A DNA stretch of 64,000 nucleotides from Lactococcus nasutitermitis (GCF_018403765.1 NZ_BOVQ01000002.1:186001-250000), one strand, 5' to 3'. Positions 50,312 to 60,487 are shown, counted from the stretch's first letter. Program-made: numbers and translations. The notes: generated from the sequence alone by a model not told the origin.

Positions 50312-51982
50312 TTAAATATGCAACCGTCGGCGCAGACTCTGTCCACGCTCGCCCAATAATTTTTCCAATAAACCAAGTTGTGCCGCAAGCCAGAGATAAA
50401 CGAAAAATCCGCCACCACCAGCTACAAACACTGTTATCAAAGCTTTCAAATGCCCCGCAGCGAGTGGTGTCAAAATCAATGAAACCACAGCATATAAAAT
50501 CAAAGTTGCCACAACCATCAGTGCTGTCAAGATAGAAATTCCTGTAATTCCGCGTATCGTACTCTTCAAACGGAAACCAGTCACTTCATGAATTTTCCGC
50601 AAAAGTAGCCAAACACCCAGCCCAAATGCTAATGTTGTCGCCACCAGCGGGCCATATTCACGAAAAAGCAAAATCGCTGGAATTTGCAAAATGATTTTCA
50701 CCAGAAGTGTCCAGAGAAAATACTTCATCGCCACGCGCGAATAATGCAAAGCCTGCAAAATCGGCGCCAACATCATATAAAGCGCCAGCAAGAAACTCTG
50801 AACGACCGCCCAGATGAACAAACTCAGCTGCAAAGCGTTCGGTGTCGTGTAAAACAGTGTATAAATCGGCTTAGACAGCACAATCATTCCCAAAATCGCT
50901 GGAAACATGAAAGCCGCAAAAAGCTGTAAATCATAGGAAATCAAATGTGCTGTTTCACGCCAGTTTTTCTTGACAAAATTACCCGAAATCAGCGGAAGCG
51001 CAACATCTCCCAGCACAATCGCCACACCAATCAAAATCATCGTGATTTTGTCCGTATTTGCCGAGAAATAGGAGAATAGAACCTGCAGTTGCGTGTCACT
51101 ATAAGTCGTCACCCAGTGCATCACATTTGAAAAAGTAATCTGGTCCAAAATCTTGAAAATCTGAATCGCCGAGCCAATAATAACAAAAGGAATTGCCTGC
51201 CAAATCGTCTGTTTCAATAAATTCCAAGCACGAATTTTATTTTTACTTGGACCAGGATTGATGATTTTCATCAACATATTATTTTTAATGAGATACCAGA
51301 GCAAAATCGCACAAGAAGCCAACATTCCAACGAACGCAGCCGTTGTTGATTGAGTCACCGCAATCGTCCAATTTCCACCAGAAAGTCCAATTTTCATAAT
51401 CATGAAAGTGAAAACGAGCATCCAAATCACGCGCACAATCTGCTCATAAATCTGGCTCATCGCAATCGGTTTGATATCATTTTGCCCTTGAAAATAACCA
51501 CGAATGACCGACATTCCAGGGAAAATCAAAATCGCCAAAGAAAGTGAGCGCATAACAGGAATTAAATCTTTCCCACCACCTGACAAATTTGCAAGCGCAG
51601 GAGATGCAAAATACATCAATAGCGCCGACACAATTCCCAAACCAAGCATGAAAAGAAACATCTGCCGCACCAAACGATTGCTAAGATTTTCATCATCCAT
51701 CGCATTGTAATGAGCCACTTCCCGCGCAATCGCCACAGGAATTCCCGCCGTCGAAATCAAAAGAAAGAGCGCATAAATATTATAACCCATTGAAAAAAGA
51801 GCATTTGCCTGATTATCATACTGCCCCATCCAAGCATACCAAGGGATAATATAGACCGCCCCAAGAAGACGCGAAATGATATTTGCCGCCGTGTACCAAG
51901 CTGTTCCTGAGAGCATCTTACTTTGTTGCGCATCTTTTTTCGCTTTTATTTGTGAATTTTCATTACTTGTCGCATTTTCCAT
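50312..51982 (-). CDS. murJ: Lipid II flippase-type polysaccharide exporter (MurJ/YtgP, MOP superfamily)
   Basis: A 556-residue integral membrane protein with about 14 helices and a charged N-terminus (QIKAKKDAQQSKMLSGTAWYTAANIISRLLGAVYIIPWYAWMG). This is the PST/MVF family; in streptococci the equivalent gene (YtgP) stands divergent from murE and exports the peptidoglycan precursor lipid II. The start at 51982 is set by a -35/-10 promoter whose -10 ends six bases before the ATG; an AGAGGA directly abutting the ATG is too close to be a normal ribosome site. C-terminus is basic (GERGQSLRRRLHI). Confidence 0.85.
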   Translation of the reverse strand: MENATSNENSQIKAKKDAQQSKMLSGTAWYTAANIISRLLGAVYIIPWYAWMGQYDNQANALFSMGYNIYALFLLISTAGIPVAIAREVAHYNAMDDENLSNRLVRQMFLFMLGLGIVSALLMYFASPALANLSGGGKDLIPVMRSLSLAILIFPGMSVIRGYFQGQNDIKPIAMSQIYEQIVRVIWMLVFTFMIMKIGLSGGNWTIAVTQSTTAAFVGMLASCAILLWYLIKNNMLMKIINPGPSKNKIRAWNLLKQTIWQAIPFVIIGSAIQIFKILDQITFSNVMHWVTTYSDTQLQVLFSYFSANTDKITMILIGVAIVLGDVALPLISGNFVKKNWRETAHLISYDLQLFAAFMFPAILGMIVLSKPIYTLFYTTPNALQLSLFIWAVVQSFLLALYMMLAPILQALHYSRVAMKYFLWTLLVKIILQIPAILLFREYGPLVATTLAFGLGVWLLLRKIHEVTGFRLKSTIRGITGISILTALMVVATLILYAVVSLILTPLAAGHLKALITVFVAGGGGFFVYLWLAAQLGLLEKLLGERGQSLRRRLHI

Positions 51983-51988
51983 TCCTCT

Positions 51989-52017
51989 ATTTTACCCTAA
52001 GTTTGAAATTTTAACAA
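51989..52017 (-). promoter_or_regulatory. Promoter of murJ, predicted leaderless
   Basis: Minus strand TTGTTA (52012-52017), 17 bases, TAAAAT (51989-51994), then six bases and the murJ ATG at 51982. Confidence 0.75.
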
Positions 52018-52079
52018 CTTGCATCGTATCATTTTTTCCTTAAATTTTATTACCTCAGATAATCAGAAGATTGATTTTT

Positions 52080-52088
52080 TGCTATAAT
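52080..52088 (+). promoter_or_regulatory. Extended -10 promoter of murE, predicted leaderless
   Basis: TGC-TATAAT (-10 at 52083-52088) ends six bases before the murE ATG at 52095; no Shine-Dalgarno is present between them and no clear -35 is seen. Confidence 0.7.
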
Positions 52089-52094
52089 AAGAAC

Positions 52095-53540
52095 ATGATA
52101 ACTTTGAAAGAAATTATAAAACTATTAAAAGATGATAATAATTTTCACGAAATAATTGTTGACGGCGACTATTTTTGGGATTTTGACAAGTCTGTCAAAT
52201 TTTCTGCGCTCAGTTATGACAGCCGTAAAACTGACAAAGAAACACTTTTTTTTGCCAAAGGTCTCAATTTCAAAAAAGAATTTTTGACAGGTCTGTCAGC
52301 ACCATTTTACCTCTCCGAATTAGATTATGAAGTCGAAATTCCAGCCATCATTGTTTCTGATGTGAAAAAAGCGATGTCGCTGATTGCGCAAGCTTTCTAT
52401 GATTATCCACAAAATAAACTGAAAACGCTTGCTCTGACTGGTACAAAAGGCAAAACAACGTCAGCCTATTTCGCCAAAGCCATTCTTGATGCGATGAATG
52501 GTGGCAAAACAGCACTCCTTTCCACAGCACAAACCAGTCTCGACGGCAAAACATTTTTCAAGTCAGAACTGACAACACCCGAAAGTCTTGACCTTCTGCG
52601 CATGATGCACGAAGCGGTTGAAAATGGTATGACACATCTTGTCATGGAAGTTTCTTCACAAGCCTACAAGACCGAGCGTGTTTATGGTTTGACCTTTGAC
52701 GTTGGCGTCTTCCTCAACCTTTCACCTGATCACATTGGACCAATTGAACATCCAACAATCGAAGATTATTTCTATTGTAAACGTCAGCTGATTCATCACT
52801 CACGCTACTTTGTTGCCAATTCTGAAATGCTACATTTTAACACTATTCAGCAAGAAATCGGCGATTTACCTCATGCTTTTTATGGCAAATTTTCTGACAA
52901 TCAAATCATTAAATCCGACAAATTACATTTTGAGCTGGAAGGTGCAATCACTGGTGAATTTGACATTCGGCTGATTGGTCGCTTTAACCAAGAAAATGCT
53001 CTCGCTGCAGCTCTTGCAACAAAAGCACTTGGTGCATCCGTTGATAACATTCGCACAGGACTCGCAAAAGCTATCGTTCCAGGTCGTATGGAACTCCTGA
53101 CCGCAAAAAATGGTGCACATATCTACGTCGACTATGCTCACAATGGCATTTCCCTCGAAAATCTCGTCGAAGTCGTCGAAGCTCATCACACAGGAAAACT
53201 CGTACTCATTTTAGGTGCAACAGGTAATAAAGGAGAAAGTCGTCGTAAAGACTTTGGCAATGTCATCGAAAATCATCCTCGCCTTGACACCATCCTGACA
53301 ACAGACGATTCCAACCGCGAAGACCCGCAGAAAATCGCCAACGAAATCGCCAGCTACATCACGCGTAAAGTTGATTTTGAAATGAACCGCGAATATGCAA
53401 TTAAAACAGCAATTTCCAACGTCAGCACAGCCGATGATGCCGTAATTATCGCCGGCAAAGGTACAGACAAATTCCAACTCAAAGACGGCAAACGCGAACC
53501 TTACATTGGCGACACCGAAGCCGCCGAAAAATACTTATAA
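52095..53540 (+). CDS. murE: UDP-MurNAc-tripeptide synthetase (lysine-adding type)
   Basis: A 481-residue Mur ligase that adds the third amino acid to UDP-MurNAc-L-Ala-D-Glu. ATP loop [13 protein letters not shown] (about residues 115-127), Mg site in LTTPESLD and [10 protein letters not shown]-terminal [11 protein letters not shown]. The residue-3 selectivity motif at about 400 is DSNR rather than DNPR of meso-DAP enzymes, fitting L-lysine peptidoglycan. Start at 52095: the in-frame codons back to 52071 lie inside the promoter. Divergent from murJ. Two dispersed palindromes in the N-terminal domain encode FDKSVK and LTGLSA. Confidence 0.95.
   Translation: MITLKEIIKLLKDDNNFHEIIVDGDYFWDFDKSVKFSALSYDSRKTDKETLFFAKGLNFKKEFLTGLSAPFYLSELDYEVEIPAIIVSDVKKAMSLIAQAFYDYPQNKLKTLALTGTKGKTTSAYFAKAILDAMNGGKTALLSTAQTSLDGKTFFKSELTTPESLDLLRMMHEAVENGMTHLVMEVSSQAYKTERVYGLTFDVGVFLNLSPDHIGPIEHPTIEDYFYCKRQLIHHSRYFVANSEMLHFNTIQQEIGDLPHAFYGKFSDNQIIKSDKLHFELEGAITGEFDIRLIGRFNQENALAAALATKALGASVDNIRTGLAKAIVPGRMELLTAKNGAHIYVDYAHNGISLENLVEVVEAHHTGKLVLILGATGNKGESRRKDFGNVIENHPRLDTILTTDDSNREDPQKIANEIASYITRKVDFEMNREYAIKTAISNVSTADDAVIIAGKGTDKFQLKDGKREPYIGDTEAAEKYL
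52181..52200. repeat. Dispersed palindrome, copy 18 (in murE)
   Basis: TTTTGACA (52181-52188), AGTC, TGTCAAAT (52193-52200). Read as FDKSVK. Confidence 0.9.
52281..52300. repeat. Dispersed palindrome, copy 19 (in murE)
   Basis: TTTTTGACA (52281-52289), GGTC, TGTCAGC; core exact, right flank diverged. Read as LTGLSA. Exactly 100 bases from copy 18. Confidence 0.82.
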
Positions 53541-53561
53541 ATCACTTAACTTTTCATTCAT

Positions 53562-53593
53562 AAAAAAGCCTGAATAACTATTCAGGCTTTTTT
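53562..53593 (+). terminator. Terminator of murE
   Basis: A perfect 15-base stem with GCCTGAATA/TATTCAGGC at its centre, A-tract before and T-tract after, 21 bases after the murE stop. Confidence 0.93.
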
Positions 53594-53773
53594 ACATACA
53601 ATCTAGCTTCTGTGAGCATTACTCTAATTATACAATTTATATTTTTAACTCCTTTCTATACATATTCCAAAAGCAACCGTTTCCTGACTTTGAAACAAAA
53701 AATGTTTTCAATAATCCAAGCTCTTTCGTCTAAAAAAGCACCTTTAGAACAAGAATCTAATTATTACATAATC

Positions 53774-53805
53774 AAAAAAGCAGAACATTAAAATTCCGCT
53801 TTTTT
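53774..53805 (-). terminator. Terminator of the ami operon
   Basis: AAAAAAGCAGAA and TTCCGCTTTTTT pair with one G-T contact; the stem straddles the amiF stop codon (53788-53790). The 180 bases between here and the murE terminator hold nothing I can identify. Confidence 0.8.
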
Positions 53806-54729
53806 CAAATTTTCCTGATAAATTTTCAACTCATTTTCATTTGCCCAAACAAAATGACCAGGCAAAATCTCCACAAAACTCGGCTTATCCTCAGAATAAT
53901 CATGTTGTCTTGGGTCATAAACAATCAATTCTTTCTCCTTTTCCAACTTCGGATCAGGAATAGGAACAGCAGACAATAACGATTGTGTATAGGGATGAAT
54001 AGGATGTTCAAACAGTTCTTCTGTCGTAGCCATTTCCACAATTTTCCCCTTGTAGATAACCGCAATACGGTCAGAAATAAAACGAACAACCGACAAATCA
54101 TGAGCTACAAACAAATAAGTGACATCTTTTTCCGCCTGAAACTTCTTCAATAAATTCAAAACTTGCGCACGGATAGAAACATCAAGTGCCGAAATTGGTT
54201 CATCCGCAATAACTAAATGTGGCTCCATAACCAAAGCACGTGCAATCCCAATTCTCTGTCGTTGTCCCCCCGAAAACTCATGCGGATAACGTGACAAGTG
54301 TTCAGGAAGCAACCCAACTTCCTTAATAATCTCCTCAACCTTTTTCTTACGACTTTCTTCATTATCAAAAAGTTTAAAGTTATACAAACCTTCAGAAATA
54401 ATATAATCAACCGTTGCCCTATCATTAAGTGAAGCTGCTGGGTCCTGAAATACCATTTGGATTTCTCTTGTTATCTTATTTCTCAGCTTTTTATTTATTT
54501 TTCCAGATATCTTTTCACCTTCAAAGATAATCTCACCAGCAGAAGCAGGATTTATCCCAATGATTGCTCGCCCAATCGTTGTTTTCCCAGAACCAGACTC
54601 ACCAACAAGTGAAAAAGTTTCACCTTTGTAAATCTCAAAATTTGCATCCTGAACCGCAACAAATTTTTTCTTTCCCGCTCCAAAAGTAATCTCTAAATCT
54701 TTGACAGACAATAAAACTTCTTTTTCCAT
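53788..54729 (-). CDS. amiF: Oligopeptide ABC transporter ATPase AmiF
   Basis: A 313-residue ATPase of the peptide uptake system: Walker [10 protein letters not shown], signature FSGGQRQR, Walker [14 protein letters not shown], and the C-terminal OppF-type extension ([16 protein letters not shown]). The ATG at 54729 is preceded by GAGGGGG at proper spacing; an ATG two codons earlier overlaps the amiE stop but is too close. Works with AmiE on the cytoplasmic face. Confidence 0.94.
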   Translation of the reverse strand: MEKEVLLSVKDLEITFGAGKKKFVAVQDANFEIYKGETFSLVGESGSGKTTIGRAIIGINPASAGEIIFEGEKISGKINKKLRNKITREIQMVFQDPAASLNDRATVDYIISEGLYNFKLFDNEESRKKKVEEIIKEVGLLPEHLSRYPHEFSGGQRQRIGIARALVMEPHLVIADEPISALDVSIRAQVLNLLKKFQAEKDVTYLFVAHDLSVVRFISDRIAVIYKGKIVEMATTEELFEHPIHPYTQSLLSAVPIPDPKLEKEKELIVYDPRQHDYSEDKPSFVEILPGHFVWANENELKIYQENLKKAEF

Positions 54730-54731
54730 TA

Positions 54732-55799
54732 TCATTTCCCCCTCTTATTGTCTTTTTTAGATACGAGCAACATTTTTTCATGTAAATTTTGGATAATCTC
54801 TGGTTTTTCAATCTTTGGTGCTCGTTCATCCAAAAGCCATGTTTTCGCCCAATGCGTTTCACTGACTTGAACTTTTGGTGGCGCAAGCTCAAAATCAATT
54901 TTCATAGAATAAGGATTTCGTGGTGCAAACGCATCTCCCTTAATCTCCTTAAATAAAGATGGCGGAGTCCCAGGAATAGAGAATAATTCTTCTCCCCTTT
55001 GTCCTAATTGTGGCAATGACGACAGTAAACTCCATGTATAAGGATGTTTCGGGTCAAAAAATATATCATCAACCGTTCCATATTCAACAATTTCACCAGC
55101 ATACATCACAGCTACCTTATCAGCAATATTAGCAACAACTCCCAAATCATGAGTAATAAAAATAGTTGTAAAGTGATATTCTTCCTGCAACGAACGAATC
55201 AAATCCAAAATCTGTGCTTGAATTGTAACATCAAGTGCCGTTGTAGGCTCATCACAAATCAAAATTTTAGGCTTACAAGCAAGTGCAATCGCAATAACAA
55301 TACGTTGTCTCATCCCACCAGAATACTCAAAAGGATAGTCATTAAACCTTTTCTCTGAATCTGGAATGCCAACTTTATTCATCAAATCAATCGCAATCTG
55401 TTTTGCCGCACGTCCCTTTACTTTTTGATGCTTCTCAATAACTTCCACGATTTGTTTACCAATCGTCAAAATAGGATTAAGTGAAGTCATCGGGTCTTGA
55501 AAAATTGTCGCAATCTCTCCACCACGAATTTTACTCCACTCATCATTTGACTTAATCTGTACCAAATCCTTACCATTATACAAAATAGAGCCTGTTGGTA
55601 TTTCCCCATTTGCTTCTAACATTCCAGTAAATGTCTTCGTAAATACCGATTTTCCAGAGCCAGATTCACCTACAATCGCCAAAACTTCTCCATCATACAA
55701 ATCAATAGAGATATCTCTTATTGCCGTCAACAAACGATTTCTCACTCTAAACTGCACAGAAATATTTTTTACTTCAATAATTTTATTTTCATCTGTCAT
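54732..55799 (-). CDS. amiE: Oligopeptide ABC transporter ATPase AmiE
   Basis: A 355-residue ATPase, the same length as streptococcal AmiE. Walker [10 protein letters not shown], signature YSGGMRQR, Walker [15 protein letters not shown], and the OppD-type C-terminus ([18 protein letters not shown]). Start at 55799 is supported by AAAGGA; the frame continues seven codons upstream without a ribosome site. Confidence 0.94.
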   Translation of the reverse strand: MTDENKIIEVKNISVQFRVRNRLLTAIRDISIDLYDGEVLAIVGESGSGKSVFTKTFTGMLEANGEIPTGSILYNGKDLVQIKSNDEWSKIRGGEIATIFQDPMTSLNPILTIGKQIVEVIEKHQKVKGRAAKQIAIDLMNKVGIPDSEKRFNDYPFEYSGGMRQRIVIAIALACKPKILICDEPTTALDVTIQAQILDLIRSLQEEYHFTTIFITHDLGVVANIADKVAVMYAGEIVEYGTVDDIFFDPKHPYTWSLLSSLPQLGQRGEELFSIPGTPPSLFKEIKGDAFAPRNPYSMKIDFELAPPKVQVSETHWAKTWLLDERAPKIEKPEIIQNLHEKMLLVSKKDNKRGK

Positions 55800-55835
55800 A
55801 ATATATATCCTTTCACCCATTATTGTTTTTTAAAC

Positions 55836-56777
55836 TCACAAATGAGTTTTCGGATCAGAAGCATCAGCCAAAGCTTGCCCAACCAGATAAAGTGTCATCG
55901 TAACCAAAGCCAAAACAATAACTGGAATCCAGAAAAGATAAGCATCATTCGTCATATTATTAGAATATTGAGCAATCATTCGTCCAAGTGATGGTGTATC
56001 AGCAGACAAACCAATTCCCAAGAAACTTAAAAACACCTCATAACCAATGAAACCAGGCAAAGAAGTCGAAGCCATCGTCATGATAACAGACACCATAAAT
56101 GGCAATGTATTTTTAGTCACGATATGCCAAGTTTTTGTCCCCAAAGTTCTTGAAGCAAGATTATATTCCCTATCTCTGATAATCATAACCTGCACACGAA
56201 TAAAATACGCTACACCAAGCCATGAAGTCGCAGACATAGCAAACAACAAGTTCCAGAAACCATTACCAAAAGAGAAAGAGAGTACCATGACTATCAAAAG
56301 TGCAGGGACATTACTCACTACATTGTAAAGCTCCAACATAAAGCGGTCAATCCGTGGTGAATTTCCCCAAATAGCACCCACAATCACACCAAGAACAGTT
56401 GTGATAACTGTCGCTAAGAAACCAATCAAAATTGACGTTCTTGCACCTGCCCACACAGCATCAAACAGACTTTGACCATTAGCATCTGTACCAAACCAAT
56501 ATTTCAAACTAGGTGGATTATATCTCGCAGCAAAGTTATTGATATTCCCCGTATTCATAAAGTTATATCCAGAAAATAAAGGCTGAATAAAACTAAGCAA
56601 TACAATAATCGCCATCAATGCCAACATAAAAACAGTTAATTTTGAACTAAAGAACTTACGAAAAACTGAACGCCAATAAGAATAAATAGGTGCATCTATC
56701 TTTTCCGATGCCAGCTCATCTACTCGTGTAAATTCAAACATATCATCTGTCACTTTGTTTATTTTCTCTTGTGTCAT
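55836..56777 (-). CDS. amiD: Oligopeptide ABC transporter permease AmiD
   Basis: A 313-residue permease with a cytoplasmic N-terminal region of about 45 residues, then six helices and a BPD_transp_1 domain (DREYNLASRTLGTKTWHIVTKNTLPF is the ATPase-contact loop). The ATG overlaps the amiC stop by four bases and has AAAGGAG. Pairs with AmiC to form the channel. Confidence 0.93.
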   Translation of the reverse strand: MTQEKINKVTDDMFEFTRVDELASEKIDAPIYSYWRSVFRKFFSSKLTVFMLALMAIIVLLSFIQPLFSGYNFMNTGNINNFAARYNPPSLKYWFGTDANGQSLFDAVWAGARTSILIGFLATVITTVLGVIVGAIWGNSPRIDRFMLELYNVVSNVPALLIVMVLSFSFGNGFWNLLFAMSATSWLGVAYFIRVQVMIIRDREYNLASRTLGTKTWHIVTKNTLPFMVSVIMTMASTSLPGFIGYEVFLSFLGIGLSADTPSLGRMIAQYSNNMTNDAYLFWIPVIVLALVTMTLYLVGQALADASDPKTHL

Positions 56778-58264
56778 TTATTCGCTCCTTTCATCGAAAG
56801 GTTAATCCGTGGGTCAATAATCGTCATCAAAATATCTCCAAGAATGATAGAAATAACTGCCGTAGCTGTAAATATAAACGTTAATCCAACAACCATCGCA
56901 TTATTATGTGCCAAAATCGCAGCAGGCAACATTTTTCCCATACCAGGAACATTGAAGATTGTTTCAGTCATTGTTGCGCCTCCAATAGTTGCAATAATCG
57001 AACCCGGAATCCCCTGTACAATTGGAATTAAAGCATTTTTCATAATATGCCCTCGTGAAATTTCTTTCTCTGTTAATCCCTTAGCACGTGCAAACTTAAC
57101 ATAATCACTCAATGATTGGTCAATCATAAAGCGTCTCGTCCATTGTATCTGTCCACCAATTGAAAGAGCCGCTAAGATAAATGTTGGCAGTATATAAGAC
57201 AAGATATTATGTGCCCCTAAATCTGGAAAAAGAGTAGGAAGTCCAAGATTTCCACCAATAAACTGCAAAAAGTAAATAAAGGCAAGCCCAGGTAAAGCAA
57301 TAGAAAGTATAACTACACCATTACCAATACCATCAATCCAAGTTCCTTTTCTTCGTGCAAATAAGATTGACAAAGGTATCCCTACCGCATAAACAGCCAA
57401 AAGTGCAATCAAACCAATCATAAAGGAAGTCGCAATCATTGATGGATCCTGATAATTATTTTGAGTCAATGTATATGGGTCATCTCCAAATTTTGCTTTT
57501 GTCGGTTCATCTGTAGCACTTGGACTTTGATATTGCGCAGAACGCAAATTAGCAGCTGACAGCATTTCACCTTTTGGAAATTGTGTCATTGATAGCTTCG
57601 CTTGTCCCTGACCTTGCTCAATAACCTGTAATACTCCTTGCCCCGCATAGGTTGGATAAGATTGTCCAAGATAGAAATGAACAATATTCTGATGAATAAA
57701 AGGAAAACTTCCGTCAAAATAAATCTGATATTTATATTTTGTTCCACTCCCAACAAGTGCCAAGCCACCTTTGGTAGTAATCGAATAACCCCGATGCAAA
57801 TGAGGATTGGTCTTATCTTGAACGTGCCATATATTATCTACCTGTATCATTTCTCCATAAAAATGAGCCACTCGTTCATAAAGAGGGATTTCACGTGTCG
57901 CATAAAAAGCTTTACTTTGTGGCATTTGATGAATTTCCCATCCATTTCCTGCGTGTTTAGCCCATTTTTGGAATATTTCTTTATTAGTCTGATTTGTCTT
58001 ATTCGTGACCGAAGAATCAATCTTTTCCGCTTTATTTACCAAATCTCGTGTATTCAAATAATCAATATATCCCATTTTATCAAATACATTATTCTGATAA
58101 TCTGTCCGTTGGTCAGGTACTGAAGCAATTTTATTATAGTTTGGGTCATTATTAAATACAGTATGTCTAGGAATAAGTGTATAAACCAACGCATAAGTCA
58201 AGGTTGTTACCAAAAAGATAGAGATAATTCCCCGAAGTATTCGCCCAAGTGTATATTTTAGCAT
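56774..58264 (-). CDS. amiC: Oligopeptide ABC transporter permease AmiC
   Basis: A 496-residue permease. Unlike ordinary OppB permeases (about 310-320 residues) it carries an extra extracytoplasmic domain of about 200 residues between the first helix and the permease core (about residues 35-270), exactly as in streptococcal AmiC (about 498 residues). The core has SDYVKFARAKGLTEKEISRGHIMKNALIPIV as contact loop. This length is the best evidence for an Ami-type system. Confidence 0.93.
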   Translation of the reverse strand: MLKYTLGRILRGIISIFLVTTLTYALVYTLIPRHTVFNNDPNYNKIASVPDQRTDYQNNVFDKMGYIDYLNTRDLVNKAEKIDSSVTNKTNQTNKEIFQKWAKHAGNGWEIHQMPQSKAFYATREIPLYERVAHFYGEMIQVDNIWHVQDKTNPHLHRGYSITTKGGLALVGSGTKYKYQIYFDGSFPFIHQNIVHFYLGQSYPTYAGQGVLQVIEQGQGQAKLSMTQFPKGEMLSAANLRSAQYQSPSATDEPTKAKFGDDPYTLTQNNYQDPSMIATSFMIGLIALLAVYAVGIPLSILFARRKGTWIDGIGNGVVILSIALPGLAFIYFLQFIGGNLGLPTLFPDLGAHNILSYILPTFILAALSIGGQIQWTRRFMIDQSLSDYVKFARAKGLTEKEISRGHIMKNALIPIVQGIPGSIIATIGGATMTETIFNVPGMGKMLPAAILAHNNAMVVGLTFIFTATAVISIILGDILMTIIDPRINLSMKGANK

Positions 58265-58319
58265 CTATTATTTCTACTTTCTTTGCTATTTTTAAGTTTT
58301 TAACGCTCCATTATCAAAA

Positions 58320-58366
58320 AACATTCCAATACCACCAAGAGGGAAAGAGGAGGTATTGGAAGTGTT
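58320..58366 (-). other. Intercistronic hairpin between amiA and amiC
   Basis: TTCCAATACC (58324-58333) and GGTATTGGAA (58352-58361) pair, extended outward by AACA/TGTT with one bulged base. No T-run follows on the minus strand, so it is more likely an mRNA-stabilising or partial-termination hairpin that keeps the binding-protein transcript in excess. Confidence 0.7.
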
Positions 58367-58383
58367 AACGTTAGTAATAGTAC

Positions 58384-60387
58384 TTAATTTTTTACTTCAT
58401 CAAGCACTTTTGATTTGGCAGTTACTTTCTCAAATTTAGCTTTAGCTTTATTATATTGAGCTGCCGTTACTGGTTTATCTTGGAGTTTTACATACTTAAA
58501 GCGTGTCGCTGTCAATCCATTTGATACACCACACAAACCATAAGAACCTGTAAATGGTACAACTTTTGTAAGTTGTGGAAGTCCGCCTGCAGTACTCAAT
58601 GGGATTTCAATGAAACTATTATCTAAGAAAGCTTCAGCTTTTGCATATGCTTCATAACGCTCATCCAGTTGTTTTGTACTGGTAATTTTAGCTGCTTTAT
58701 CAAGAAGCGTATCGTATTGGTCAAGTCCAGTTGCTTTAATAGCTGCTGCTTCAGATGGACTAGCTTTCTGAACATCCGTACCCGTCAATCCAAGAGTTTG
58801 TAACTGGTCTCCATGGCGAGTATCGTAGATATTTAAGAAAGTTGCAGGGTCAATATAGTCTGGTCCCCAACCTGATGCAGTTGAAATATCATAATCTGAT
58901 TGTGCACCAGAAGTTGCCAAATATGTTGCTGCATAAAAAGTATTTTCAGGCTCAAGATTAAGGTCAACGATGACATTATTTGTTCCCAAAGTTTGTTCAA
59001 CAGACTGTTTCAGTGATTTTGCTTCATTGATTAAGAGAGTACTTGTTTGGTCTTGAGGAAGGTCAAGATGGATTGGAAATTGTACGCCCTCTTTTTGAAG
59101 TGCTGTTTTCGCCTTAGCAAACTCAGCTTTAGCAAGTGTTGCATTGAATGTCGAATTATTTCCATCATTAATATTTGTATCTTTCCATACAGATGAATCT
59201 AAACCATCCAAATCTTTTTTAACAGTATCGCCATAAGGTTTATTATTGATATTTACCAAGTTGACCGGTGTAAATGAATTACGAATTTGATTAATCGCAC
59301 CTTGTTTTCCACCAACTTGTGAAAGATAATCTATACGATTGATAGAATAACTAATTGCTGCACGAAAATCACGATTGAGAACAGCTTTTTTAGTTGAATC
59401 TTTTTCAGCCGAATTTGTTTTCTTTGTTAATTTATAAGCTTGTCTATCCAAGTTAAAGGTCATATTATATGTTGTTGGTGTTGTAAGACCATAACTAATA
59501 TCCTGTTTATAATTTTTTACAACTTGTTTATAAGATGGGTCATTAGGATAAACTGTTGCTTTTGAATAAACACCCTTGTTAAATTGATTATACAGCGAGC
59601 TTGGTTGAGAGCCATCATAATAGTTCAATTTCACATCAGTCAAATGTACATCTTTCTTATCCCAATAAGAAGGATTATTCTTCAATTCAATAACTGATTT
59701 AGAAGTAAAGTTTGAAAGAACAAATGGACCATCATAAAGAATATTATCAGCTGATGAAACATTACCAAACTGCGCTCCCTTGCTCTTCAAGAAATCAGAA
59801 TTCAATGGGAATAAGATTGAGTATGTTGTAAGTGTATTCCAATAAGGAGCCGGTTGTGTCAGATGGTACGTCACAGTTCCTGCTTTATCATCTGCTACAA
59901 CTCCAACCTTAGAAAAATCTTTCGTTTTACCGGTAGTATAGTCATTCAATCCTGTAATCAAGTTTTGTACAAGATAGAGCATCGTTGACTTTGTATCTAC
60001 TGCATGTTTTAATCCAGTAACAAAATCAGATGCCTTTACAGGTGCATAAACAGAACCATCAGCATTAGACCAATTTACCCCTTTACGAAGATGATAAGTA
60101 TAAGTCGTTCCATCTGGACTTACAGACCATGATTTCGCAAGTGCTCCAACATAATTACCACTTGGGTCATTTTCCATCAAACCGTCTTCAAAGTTTGAAA
60201 AAATATCTGAGTTTACCTGCAAGTTAGTTGCCAAATAATCAAATGTTGTAGGATCTGTACTATACACGTAACTATATTTTGTCGGTGTTTTTGCTGATGA
60301 CGTAGATGAACTACTACCACAAGCCGCTAATAGTGCAACAGAAATCAGTCCAACTGCTGATAATCCAATAAGTTGTGTTTTTTTCAT
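58384..60387 (-). CDS. amiA: Oligopeptide-binding lipoprotein AmiA
   Basis: A 667-residue type-5 solute-binding protein. The signal peptide ends in the lipobox LAAC (Cys at about 23) followed by a Ser/Thr spacer, so it is lipid-anchored outside the membrane. It captures peptides for AmiCD/EF. The length agrees with streptococcal AmiA/AliA (about 655-660) rather than shorter dipeptide receptors. GGAGGG precedes the ATG. Upstream are a CodY-like box and a 16-A tract, so nutritional control is probable. Confidence 0.93.
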   Translation of the reverse strand: MKKTQLIGLSAVGLISVALLAACGSSSSTSSAKTPTKYSYVYSTDPTTFDYLATNLQVNSDIFSNFEDGLMENDPSGNYVGALAKSWSVSPDGTTYTYHLRKGVNWSNADGSVYAPVKASDFVTGLKHAVDTKSTMLYLVQNLITGLNDYTTGKTKDFSKVGVVADDKAGTVTYHLTQPAPYWNTLTTYSILFPLNSDFLKSKGAQFGNVSSADNILYDGPFVLSNFTSKSVIELKNNPSYWDKKDVHLTDVKLNYYDGSQPSSLYNQFNKGVYSKATVYPNDPSYKQVVKNYKQDISYGLTTPTTYNMTFNLDRQAYKLTKKTNSAEKDSTKKAVLNRDFRAAISYSINRIDYLSQVGGKQGAINQIRNSFTPVNLVNINNKPYGDTVKKDLDGLDSSVWKDTNINDGNNSTFNATLAKAEFAKAKTALQKEGVQFPIHLDLPQDQTSTLLINEAKSLKQSVEQTLGTNNVIVDLNLEPENTFYAATYLATSGAQSDYDISTASGWGPDYIDPATFLNIYDTRHGDQLQTLGLTGTDVQKASPSEAAAIKATGLDQYDTLLDKAAKITSTKQLDERYEAYAKAEAFLDNSFIEIPLSTAGGLPQLTKVVPFTGSYGLCGVSNGLTATRFKYVKLQDKPVTAAQYNKAKAKFEKVTAKSKVLDEVKN

Positions 60388-60435
60388 TTGTTTCCCTCCA
60401 ATAGAAAAAATTCGTTAATAAATCCATCACCTTAA

Positions 60436-60450
60436 AGTTATCTGAAAATT
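60436..60450 (-). promoter_or_regulatory. CodY-like box upstream of amiA
   Basis: Minus strand AATTTTCAGATAACT matches 13 of 15 positions of the consensus AATTTTCWGAAAATT. It lies about 50 bases before the ATG and just downstream of a TATAAT (60457-60462). CodY represses peptide uptake in lactococci when branched-chain amino acids are plentiful. Confidence 0.7.
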
Positions 60451-60471
60451 TATATGATTATATTAAAATAT

Positions 60472-60487
60472 AAAAAAAAAAAAAAAA
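60472..60487. repeat. Homopolymer of 16 A in the amiA promoter region
   Basis: An uninterrupted run of 16 A on the plus strand (T on the coding strand) sits upstream of the amiA TATAAT, in the place of the spacer and -35. Such runs vary easily by slippage. Confidence 0.8.
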
